Source of the DNA: Pectobacterium carotovorum
GTDB lineage: Bacteria; Pseudomonadota; Gammaproteobacteria; Enterobacterales; Enterobacteriaceae
Assembly (NCBI GenBank): GCA_016415585.1
Contig: CP066552.1
Coordinates: 2,480,001 to 2,544,000 of the forward strand
Length of the DNA: 64,000 bases
Direction of reading: 5' to 3'
Shown: positions 49,305 through 58,900 of the stretch, in pieces
Numbering within the stretch: the first letter of the stretch is position 1
Layout of the letters: the number at the start of each line of letters is the position of its first letter
Program-made: the position numbers and the translations under genes
Notes under the pieces: model-generated
The model's input: the letters and a program-made list of their open reading frames with translations, nothing else
Told to the model about the DNA's origin: nothing
Databases searched by the model: none

Positions 49305-49840
49305 TTATCTATTAGTATTTTCTTCCTCTCCCGTTCCGTCACCCCCTTCTTTCTGATGTGCCTCCTCTTCTGCTATCAAGCCAGCCAGTAACCCGCTTTC
49401 TTCCTCTGCCTCCCGCTCTGCCGGGTTCGCACTCGCATGCACCGCTGACAGCGCACGGATTGAGACCTGCGTGTAAAGCTGCGTGGATTCGATACTCGCA
49501 TGACCCAGCATCGCCTGTATCCGCGGATATCCGCCCCATTCTCCAGCATCTGCGTCGCCATCGCATGACGGAACAGGTGGCAGCTTCCCCACGGCGCGAG
49601 TCCCGATGCCCGGATGTAGTGGCCTACCGTGTGGGTGATACCGTTCGCCGTCAGACCTTCTACCCCGTCCAGCGCCACGAACAACGCCCTGATGTCCGGA
49701 CTGACCAGCAGTTGCGGCCTCACCGCCTGCACGTAATGCCCGCTTGCCAATGGGAACGGTACGGTCTTTCCTCCCCTTGCCCTGTTTTCTTGAGGTGTCC
49801 ACGCTGTAGACATCCAGCTTCGGCAGCTCCAAGCTGAACG
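49305..49840 (-). pseudogene. Tyrosine recombinase/integrase, frameshifted and 5' truncated
   Basis: Pieces in two or three frames reconstruct a Xer-type tyrosine recombinase C-terminal domain: KGRKDRTVPIGKRAL, then HYIRASGLAPWGSCHLFRHA and MATQMLENGADIR (His-x-x-Arg), then IQAMLGHASIESTQLYTQVS with the catalytic His and Tyr, and a Glu-rich tail ending EEENTNR. At least two frameshifts separate the pieces and the N-terminal core-binding domain is missing. The left end (49826-49840) abuts a regulator fragment on the other strand. Confidence 0.75.
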
Positions 49841-49982
49841 CAACCCCGACGATGAGCTGCGCTTGCAGTTTGAGGCAGTGAGTCAGTTCTCATCTGAAGA
49901 GAAGGAAGTGGCCAGAGTGCTGCTGGAGTCATTGATCCTCAAGCACGATGCCAACCGTTTCACACGTAAGACACCGAGTTAA
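49830..49982 (+). pseudogene. C-terminal fragment of an XRE-family regulator
   Basis: Open frame encoding QAERNPDDELRLQFEAVSQF SSEEKEVARVLLESLILKHD ANRF..., ending TAA at 49982. This is the usual C-terminal dimerisation segment of short XRE-family (helix-turn-helix) regulators associated with islands and toxin-antitoxin loci. The helix-turn-helix part is missing, cut at the integrase remnant. Confidence 0.6.
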
Positions 49983-50061
49983 CCGTAATTTTAGCTCGAC
50001 CCGCCAGTGCGGGAACACTGTCAGGTCGCTCACCATAACCCACTAAGTGAGGTAGTTAATC

Positions 50062-50286
50062 ATGGCTGAACGCGATTCTAAGTCAGAACCCCGCGCAACT
50101 GAAGTAAAAGAGCCACAACGGCATTACACTGTCGGTTACGCCCCCAACGGCGGTAAAAAACCGCCCAGCCCACAGCTTAAACTCAGCGGCAAGTGGCTGG
50201 AAGAACTCGGTTTTAATACCGGACGGTCCGTTATCGTCACTGTTGAGCGCGGGCGGCTGGTGATTGAGACTGAGCTAAGGTTCTGA
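50062..50286 (+). CDS. SymE-like protein (intact copy)
   Basis: A 74-residue protein with the SymE core: RHYTVGYAPNG, then QLKLSGKWLEELGFNTGRSV and VTVERGRLVIETELRF, an AbrB/SpoVT-like beta-barrel fold. E. coli SymE is an SOS-induced, RNA-associated toxin repressed by the antisense RNA SymR; this copy is shorter, lacking the C-terminal part. GAGGTAG precedes the ATG. It faces an orphan cdiI tail to tail, with a terminator between. Whether it is toxic or is an accessory of the CDI module is unknown. Confidence 0.75.
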   Translation: MAERDSKSEPRATEVKEPQRHYTVGYAPNGGKKPPSPQLKLSGKWLEELGFNTGRSVIVTVERGRLVIETELRF

Positions 50287-50301
50287 CCGATAAAAACAAA
50301 A

Positions 50302-50333
50302 ATCCCGGCTTGTTTTAGAAGCCGGGATCTCTT
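50302..50333. terminator. Bidirectional terminator symE-like / orphan cdiI
   Basis: Stem ATCCCGGCTT/AAGCCGGGAT (50302-50311, 50319-50328) with a 7-base loop, flanked by CTCTTT on the plus side and, reading the minus strand, TTTTTGTTTTTATC after the stem. Confidence 0.85.
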
Positions 50334-50854
50334 TAATCATTTAGCAGTTCCTGATTTTCTTTTTTCAGCCATTCTTGATGATGCTTAATGACTAATTTAT
50401 ATTGTTCATCAGTATAATATTCTGTAGGTGATATGTTATTTCCAACACCTTGTATTATATTTGGCGTTTCTGCATCCTCTCCCCATAATCGCCAAAACTC
50501 ATTCAGTTTTAGAAGACCATATACACAGTCACCAGGCAATTCCTGCATCGTTAGGCATAGCGCAAGGTATCTCCATTTCCTGCTGGATAACTTGAGATCT
50601 ATATTTTCTTCATCACATATAAATCTTAAGTAATCCATCATCTCATCAGTAATCTCAGAACAAAAAGCCACTTCAGATATTGCCGTCAATAAAATATCTT
50701 TCACGCCATCGGTTTTTGCAAGTTCATTACATGCAAAACTGCTAATTTCTGAAGCAGATAGCTTGCCTGATACTATCCCGCAAGCACCAAGGAAAATCAT
50801 CCCCCAATCGACCAGCTTCATCTGGTTGGCCATTAAAAATAGTTTATCTGTCAT
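50333..50854 (-). CDS. CdiI immunity protein of the orphan CDI module
   Basis: A 173-residue, mostly helical, acidic protein without signal peptide or membrane segment. It overlaps the end of the orphan toxin frame by 4 bases (ATGA), the standard arrangement of cdiA-CT/cdiI pairs. No recognised family. By position it should bind and neutralise the adjacent C-terminal toxin in the cytosol. AT-rich composition relative to the upstream pre-toxin DNA is usual for such cassettes. Confidence 0.75.
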   Translation of the reverse strand: MTDKLFLMANQMKLVDWGMIFLGACGIVSGKLSASEISSFACNELAKTDGVKDILLTAISEVAFCSEITDEMMDYLRFICDEENIDLKLSSRKWRYLALCLTMQELPGDCVYGLLKLNEFWRLWGEDAETPNIIQGVGNNISPTEYYTDEQYKLVIKHHQEWLKKENQELLND

Positions 50855-52484
50855 GGTTTTGACGGTACTCCATTAACTGTGCCACCGGAAACAAACATTC
50901 GGTGACTAACTCCACCTAATTTGGGATCTAGGATCCACTCAAATCGTCCTGGCACACCATTTAAGCTACCTTCTAACTGATAGAGAGTTGCACCGTTATT
51001 CAACGACGTTTTAACGGCTGAGTCCGCATAATTATCTACAATATCACTAAAACCATGTGACTTAGGAACAGAAGGAAATTCCTGAGTAGCCGTTGGTTTA
51101 ATTTTATCTGGATAAATAGAGATCTCTTTTCCATCAATATCCGTAACAACTTTATTAGGCAGTTGGTCTACTTTATTTCCACTACCGCTACCTTTTTCGC
51201 CAACTCCCACTCTTGGGTTATCTAAAATATCATTTTTAATAATATTTCCGCTAACTGATTCGACTTTTCCTATATCAGCGGCAACACCCGGCACTTTCTT
51301 ACCCGGCAACATAATTCCGGCAAGCATTCCACCCGTCGCTTCCAACGCAGCCTGATTTCCCTCTGATGCTTGCTTGATCGTATCGGCCACCGCTGACCAG
51401 GTTTCGCTCTTCATCAGGGCTTTCACTGAGTCTGCTACCGCCTGATTCTTCCCTGATAGATCATTCAACGCCGTACTACAATAACCGTCACCCGCTGCGC
51501 AAGAGGCCAGCGCCATTGCTGCATCAGCAACGTAATCCGCTGAACCTAACGTTGCATCTCCGCTATCTGCAATGGCATTAATAATACCATTCGCAACTGA
51601 AGAGGCTGTCCCTTCACCCAGCTTGTCACGTACCTGATTTTTCCACCATTCCGCACTCTCTTTTACTGACTGACGGGCTTTATCTCCACTCAGCGCATTA
51701 TTCTCCACCGCATTACGCCCAGACTGCGCGCCGCTGGCGGCAGACGCCGTGCTGTTGCTTGCCAGCCCAGAGGCCAGCGTGGAAAGTGCGCTGACCGACT
51801 GTTTTTCTTCTTCCGTCAGGTCGTTCGTCGTCTTGCCAGGATATACTTTAGCCATGATCGCACGGGCGATCAGTTCACCGCTGGAGGCACCCATCGCCCC
51901 CGCAGCCGCATCCTGACCTGACAGCTGGGCGACCACAGCCCCCACCACCGCGTGCGCCATCGCATTGGCTGCGATATCCGACGCCGTGATTTTGCTTTCA
52001 TCCTTCGGTATCGTGACATCTTTCACCAACTGTGCCAGATACGGTGATGCACCACTGGCAATCGCTTTCTGGATGTCCCCGCCCGCCAGTGCCTGAATCG
52101 CCGCCGTCGCTGCCTGTGCCGCTCGCTGGAAGTCACTGCCCGTGCCGTATTTCTGCATCTCGGCTTTGTAGGTCGGCGATTCTGTCAGCGTCTTTTTATA
52201 GTCCTCCCACATCGCGACCGAATCACCGTCCTCCGGACGTTTGACTTTGGAGTCACCCTTGGCTTCTGCGGCTTTCTGCGCTTTCAGCTCTCCTTCCGTG
52301 CGCACGATATCCATCACCTGCGCGCCGATTTCACCAATCAGCTGCGCCTGTTTCAGGCGTTTCTGCTCTTTCTCTTTGTTAAAGATCGGACTGAGCGCGT
52401 TGTTCGCGTGTTCAACGTCACGGCTCAGCGTAGTGATATCCTGCACCTGCTTCGCCGTATCCCGCAACAACAAGGTGCCATCGC
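50851..52484 (-). CDS. Orphan cdiA-CT module (silent toxin cassette)
   Basis: Open frame of about 540 residues without its own good start; it begins abruptly within the pre-toxin region (LLRDTAKQVQDITTLSRDVE) and runs through YLAQLVKDVTIPKDES to the VENN motif (51697-51708). Up to VENN it is almost the same as the main cdiA (53627-54426). After VENN, 281 residues form a different C-terminal toxin whose end, YQLEGSLNGVPGRFEWILDP KLGGVSHRMFVSGGTVNGVP, I do not recognise; a conserved His-containing end suggests a nuclease-type domain but this is a guess. Orphan modules of this kind can replace the main C-terminus by recombination. It is followed by its cdiI. Confidence 0.85.
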
Positions 52485-52675
52485 AGTACTTTGGGTCTGG
52501 CTATGTCAGCCGCCGTCACGCCGACCGCAATGATATGACGCGCTATTACAGCCGCAGCCCCAGCCTGCACCTTACTGACCACTGGCTGGAAGCCGCGGGA
52601 TTTGGGACCGATACGCGGGTCACTATCACTGTTGAACACAGCAGACTGGTCATTGAGACTGAACTAAGGTTTTGA
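52485..52675 (+). pseudogene. SymE-like fragment, 5' truncated
   Basis: C-terminal part of a second SymE-like gene: GSGYVSRRHADRNDMTRYYS, HLTDHWLEAAGFGTDTRV and VTVEHSRLVIETELRF-like end (VTITVEHSRLVIETELRF), stop at 52675. The end is nearly the same as that of the intact copy at 50286. The 5' end is lost exactly where the orphan cdiA-CT homology begins (52484/52485), so it was cut by the insertion or recombination that placed the orphan module there. It again faces a cdiI tail to tail, 47 bp apart. Confidence 0.7.
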
Positions 52676-52722
52676 TCACCACGAATGATGATCCCGGTGG
52701 TTCCGAGATCTTTGAATGTATT

Positions 52723-52962
52723 TTATTTATTCGCTTTGAGCCGGGACATAAGCCAGATTCCTATCCCTAAGGGAACTCCCCCAGATAGGCCTTTTCTAGC
52801 AGAGTCAATAACTACGTTCTGCCACGAAAAGTAAAAAAAGCCATCCTTAAGAAAGAATACAGATGCGATACCTAATCTAATAAGAAGCATAGTTAAAGCA
52901 ATGAGTACAGTGAATGACGTGATTAGAACCAAAAGAGTTTTAATCCCTACTTTATTTGCCAT
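52723..52962 (-). CDS. cdiI: CdiI membrane-type immunity protein of the main CDI locus
   Basis: A 79-residue inner-membrane protein: one long hydrophobic segment (about residues 8-38, TLLVLITSFTVLIALTMLLI RLGIASVFF) and a second weaker one (about 60-74, GVPLGIGIWLM), with a basic C-terminus. Its start overlaps the end of cdiA by 11 bases, typical for immunity genes. Small membrane immunity proteins go with CDI toxins that dissipate the membrane potential, such as that of E. coli EC93; the Gly/Ala-rich toxin here fits. The specific family is not recognised. Confidence 0.75.
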   Translation of the reverse strand: MANKVGIKTLLVLITSFTVLIALTMLLIRLGIASVFFLKDGFFYFSWQNVVIDSARKGLSGGVPLGIGIWLMSRLKANK

Positions 52963-55900
52963 TTTGATTATTCCTGATTGCCTTTACTTGGTTCTCGGCC
53001 TCAGAAGTCGCTGCTTCTGAACTCAAAGCACCGACTACCGCTCCTACGGATTCCGCAGCTCTATCTGAAACAATAGGATTTAGCTTATTACCATAGGTTA
53101 TTAGTTTACCGCCAGCAGCACCAATCGCCGTACCAATCCCCGCCGCGATGGATGCCGTCAACGGATCTTTATTCTGCAATTTTGCTCCTGCGTAAGCACC
53201 GCCAACACTCACAACTTCTGTAAACCAGAATCCCCTGCCTTGTGTGACTGCCCCAGCCCCCGTCGCAATCAGCGCATCGGTATAGCTAAATGAACCATTT
53301 CCCATTAATTGATTACTAATATTTGCTGTACCACTAATGGCTCCGCCGCCAATTATTGTGCCAGCACTCAACATACTGGGTAAAAATACCGGCGCGACAA
53401 CCACAGATGCTCCAGCTCCCCACGCGATTAAAAGTCCTCGGACAGGATCCTGCCCTTCAGGTATCGTACCTGTGATCAATTTGTGCATCGCATACTGACG
53501 TTCTTCTTCCGTTATTGGATTCAGCACGTTACCGTTTTCATCCAGCAAGTTGGTATTGGTGTACAACGATGTCATCGACATGCCAACGTCAGTCATTCCT
53601 TTTGGCATGCCATTTGGGCCGAAGAAGTTATTCTCCACCGCATTACGCCCAGACTGCGCGCCGCTGGCGGCAGACGCCGTGCTGTTGCCTGCCAGACCGG
53701 ATACCAACCCAGAGGCCAGCGTGGAGAGGGCGCTGACTGACTGTTTTTCCTCTTCCGTCAGGTCGTTCGCCGTCTTGCCGGGGTATTGATCGGCCATGAT
53801 AGCGCGGGCGATCAGTTCACCGCTGGAGGCACCAATCGCCCCCGCAGCCGCATCCTGACCTGACAGTTGGGCGACAACAGCGCCCACCACCGCGTGCGCC
53901 ATCGCGTTGGCCGCGATATCCGACGCCGTGATTTTGCTTTCATCCTTCGGTATCGTGACATCTTTCACCAACTGTGCCAGATACGGCGATGCACCACTGG
54001 CAATCGCTTTCTGGATGTCCCCACCCGCCAGTGCCTGAATCGCCGCCGTCGCCGCCTGTGCCGCTCGTTGGAAATCGCTACCCGTGCCGTATTTCTGCAT
54101 CTCGGCTTTGTAGGTCGGCGATTCCGTCAGCGCCTTTTTATAGGCCTCCCATTCCTGCGCCGAATCACCGTCCTGCGGACGGTTGACTTTGGCGTCGCCC
54201 TTGGCTTCTGCGGCTTTCTGCGCTTTCAGCTCGCCTTCCGTACGTACGATATCCATCACCTGCGCGCCGATTTCACCAATCAGCTGCGCCTGTTTCAGGC
54301 GTTTCTGCTCTTTCTCTTTGTTAAAGATCGGGCTGAGCGCGTTGTTCGCATGCTCAACGTCACGGCTCAGCGTAGTGATATCCTGCACCTGTTTCGCCGT
54401 ATCCCGCAACAACAAGGTGCCGTCGCTCACCGCAGCATAGGTGGTGCTGGCAGCATTGCCGCTATTACCCAGCGACATCAGCGCCGACGGCACGTTCATC
54501 GCCAGCGTTGAGAGCAGGCTACCGCTCATCGATGGACTGGCGCTAAAACCTGCGCCGCTGTGCTCCACCTTGAATTCGGCTTTGTTGTTGAGCCCGCTCC
54601 AACCCAGCGTCCCCGTTTCCAGCCGATTTTTCTCTGCGCTGGCGGTGGAGCCAATTACCGCGGCGTCAAGCTGGGTGTGCTCACCGGTTTTTATACCAAA
54701 TCCGTCTTTACCCGCAAAGAGCCCTGTCTGTTGTTGCACACTGTCATAATTGCTGTGCATCTTGTCTTTACTGAGGCTGATATAGCCGCTACCGCCCCCG
54801 CCGCCCCAGGTAAAACTACCGCCCGCTGAGCCACTAACCTGTTTAGAATCATACCGGTCGCTATCCTGCTGACTTTGCAGCAGCAGATTGCGTCCGGTAT
54901 CGACATCAATACGCTCGCCGTTCACCTGCGCGCCAATCAGTCGCGTATCACGTTCGCTTTTCAGCGTGACATGGTTACCCGCATCCACCGTCGTTTCTGA
55001 CCAGCTATTGCCCGTACCGGTTTCCCGCCCTTTCGCCGCATTAACGTTGGCGAAAATGCTGAGCCCCGCACTCCCGTTACTCAGTCCCAGGCTGATGCCA
55101 ATATTCCCGCCGCTGCTGCTGTTTTTACCACTGAGCTCCTCGCTGTTACGGGCTGAGAGCAGGTGAATATCCTGCGCCGCGTTCATCATGACGTCGCCGC
55201 CCGCCTTAAGCTGGCTGCCTGCGACCGTGATATCTCCGGTACGCGATTCGATACCAATATCTCCCGCCGCATTCAGCGTCGAACCAAAGCTCTGTTTCTG
55301 CTCGCTGGTCTGGCTGGAGCGTGAGTTTTGCGCCCCGAGCGAAATACTGACGCCGACAAAAGACGCTTCCCCCTTGTTGTTCAGCTCGGACTGGCTGCCC
55401 TGATAGGCCTGATACCCAGACAGCCCGGCTTTCATGCCCTGCAGCAGCGCCAGTCGGCCATCACTTTCACTTTTTGCCGCCTGAATGCTCTGCACCGCGC
55501 TGTTGAGCGCCGAACCCACCACGCCAGACAGCGCCACGGTCAGACCCGCGGTTTTCTGCTCAAACTCCTGCTGTTGTTTGCGCGTGTCATAGCCCGGATC
55601 GAGGGTGACATTATTGCCTTGCAGGAGGATGTCTTTTCCGGCCACCATATCGGTGCCGCTGATCGTGACATCGTTCCCGGCCTTCACCGTCACCGAATCG
55701 GTCGTGCTGCCAAGGGTGCTGATGCTTTGACTTTGTGTCGCCGCCTGATCGCGCAGTTTCTGGCTGGTCGAGGTTGAACCGATGGTAAAGCCAATGCCGC
55801 CACCGCTGAACAAGCCGCTTTTTTTCTTGCTGTACTCTTCATAGTTCTGGTAGTTCTCTACGCTGGCAGCGGTGTTGACGTCATTATTCGCCAGCAGCGT

Positions 55901-58900
55901 GACCTGTTTGTCACCGACCACGGAGGAGCCTTGCAGGTTGATATCCTGATTGGCCGCCATCGTGACACTGTCACCCGACAGCAGACTGCCTTTTTCATTG
56001 GTCTGCAACGTTTCCCGCAGGGTATGCGTCACCGTCTTCGAAAACCGCTTCTTCTTGACCGTGGTTTCTTCAAAGAAGGTGTGCTGCGTTTCCGTCGCCG
56101 ACAGCAGATTGATGTTGTTGCCCGCCTGCGCCGTCACCGCGCCGCTCGCCACGCCCTGTGCTGCCTGCAGGTTGATATCTCTGCCCGCCTGCAAATTCAG
56201 GCCTTTGCCCGCCGTTAACTCGGTGCTCTGCTGGGTGATATTCTGCTGCCAGTCGGCGTGACGGTTCCACCAGTTGCCGCTGTAGGTTTCTTCCGTTTCA
56301 GACAGCAGGTTGAGATCGCGTCCGGCCGCCAGTGTCGCATTGCCTTTGGCGTTCAGGCTGGCCGCTTCCGACAGCACATCTCGTCCGGCCACCAGATTCA
56401 GATCGCCCCCGCTCAGGAGTTGGCTGTTTGCCACCTCCTGCGTACGGCGCTGCGCGGTACTGCCGCCCTGATACAGCGTCTCTTTCAGCGTGTCCTGTGC
56501 GGTCAGACGAATATCATTACCCGCCGCCAGCGTCAGCGCCGTACCGCCGGAAAGCGAACTGGCATCGATCTGAATATCCTGACCCGCCACCGCGCTCAGC
56601 GCACCGCCGGCATTGACGGTGCTGCCTGCAACAGAGGTATTCAGCGCGGTATTACTGCTGCCCCAGCCGATATCCACGCGGTTATTGGTCAGCGTCAGCG
56701 CCTCAATCGCGACATTGCCTTTGGCGTTCAGCGCCATGTCCTGTCCGGCATTGAGCGTAGCCGCCACGTTGCGGATATCCTTGCCCGCGCTGAGCGTCAG
56801 GCTGTTGCCCGCGACGATCTCGGCGGTTTTGCCCAGTTCAGTGAAGACCAGCGATCCGGTGCCGCTGCGTGAAGCCGTCGGCTGTGCGGTCTGGAAGTTG
56901 CGGCTTTCGGTTCGGTTGATGATGTCGCCGTTGATGCTGGCGAGCTGCAGCGTGCTGCCTTCAATCCGGCTGCCGCTGTTGGTGATATTGTTGAGCGCCA
57001 CCAGATTCAGGCCGCCGTCTGATTTGATCAAGCCGCCTTCGTGGTTATCAATCTTGTCGCCGCTGGCGATCGCCAGCAATTCAACGGCCTTGAGCGTGCC
57101 GCTGTTGGTGACGCTGCCGCCCGCGTTCAGTTCAACTTTGTTCGCGACAATCGCGCTGCCCTGCAGGTTGCTTTTATCCGCCTGCGCCAGATACAGCTTC
57201 GGTGCCAGCACGGTTTGCCCGTTGACCTCGATATTTTCCCACCAGACCATGCTCTGACTGAGGTTCGCGACCTGATCCGGCGTCAGGCTGACGCCCAGTT
57301 GCAGGTTCATGCCTTTCTGCGCCGCGGCCGCGTTATCGAGCAGCTTCTGCATTTGTTCCAGATCGGAGCCGGTGCCATTCAGGTGACGCTGCCCGCTCTG
57401 TTTCAGCACCGCCTGGCTGATGTAGCGGGTATCAAACTCCGCATCCCCGAGGAAGCGATAATCGTGGTCTGCATCCAGATTCAGTTTATCCAGCAGATAG
57501 GACGACCCCAGCACCCTATCGGCCTGCGTCCACTGTGAGCGCGTCTCGACAGGCACCACCGTTGACGGCTGCTGCCCCAGCAGCGTTTGCAGATCGCTGA
57601 ACAGCGCGTTATCCACCTGCCCCAGCTGTTCCAGTTTCGGGTTGGTGTGGATCAGGTAACGACTGTCCGCATTCGGATCGACAACCAGCAGCCCGTTATT
57701 GCTCGTCGGCAGCGGATAATCGGCAAGCGGGTTGGTGCTCAGGTTTTGCAGCCCGTTGCCGATGGCGCTCAGCAGGTCTGTGGCAGAAAGAAGTTGTGGC
57801 GCAGAAGGCGTAGCGCCGCCCGGCAGAGTGTCTGCACTGACCGCCGGCTTCGGTGCGTCAATCGCCGCCATGCCCGGTGTGGTCAGAGTGGCGGGGCTAC
57901 CTACCGTGCCCGCTATCGTTACGCCAGTCACCGTGTTGTCCACGTTAACCGGCGTCAGGCTATTCCCAGCATCAGGCCGTTGGCCTGTCGACGACAGCGC
58001 AATGGTATCAGGGTTGCTGACGTGACCGGAAGCAGAAGGCTGTAGCACCACGGCGTCGCCGGTATTCAGCGTCAGCGGCCCGGTGGTATTCGGCGCCGCA
58101 ATCACCGCTGTGATGTTCTCCGCCTGTGCGCCCGCTTGCAGCGCGGTGCCCACCTGCTGCGTCAGCGTGACCGCATCAGGATTGTTCACGTGACCGGAAG
58201 TCGAAGGCGATAACACCACGGCGTCGCCGGTATTCAGCGTCAACGGCCCTGTGGCAGTCGGAGCCGCGATCGCCGTTGTGATGTTGTCCGCCTGTGCGCC
58301 GGTTTGCAATGCAGTGCCTACCTGCTGCGTTACCGTCACCGTTTTGCCCGTCGCAGTCACCCCTGCGGCATTGCCTGCCAGCGCCGCTTGTCCGCTCGCT
58401 GCTTTGGTGACGTCTACCGCACCCGCGTTAAACGACGAATCCTGGCTGGCCAACTGACGTGTGGTCTGCTTCTGCAACGGTGACAGCGTGGTGATGGCAT
58501 CCAGCACCGGCTTGGTGGAGGCAGGCATAAACCCGCCGCTGCCCGGCTGTAATGTAGTATTACTGATATCTTGTTTGAAATCGGCGGTAATGGTGCCGCC
58601 CGCCTGAATTAATGCGTTATAGCTTTCGCCAACGGTTTTTTCGGTTACTGGGGTGCCTGATAATCCATATTGGATATATGGGTTTGCCTTTTTACGAGCC
58701 TCAGCGCTGATATAAGGCATCATTATTGGATTTCTATTACTACGTTGATAAATGTAGGTTAAATATTCATTCACGCTACCAGATTGATATGATTTATTAT
58801 TGAAATCACCACCATGTAAATCAATATTTTTTTTAGCCGAAATTACTGACGCCTGATTTATTAGCACAAAAGAAAATATTGATAAATTATATCCAGAGTT

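Noticed and set aside
52241..52675. Continuous plus-strand frame joining DNA opposite the orphan toxin to the SymE end
   Set aside because: The first part is the complement of the pre-toxin region; only the part after 52484 shows SymE similarity, so the frame is a fusion by chance at the junction.
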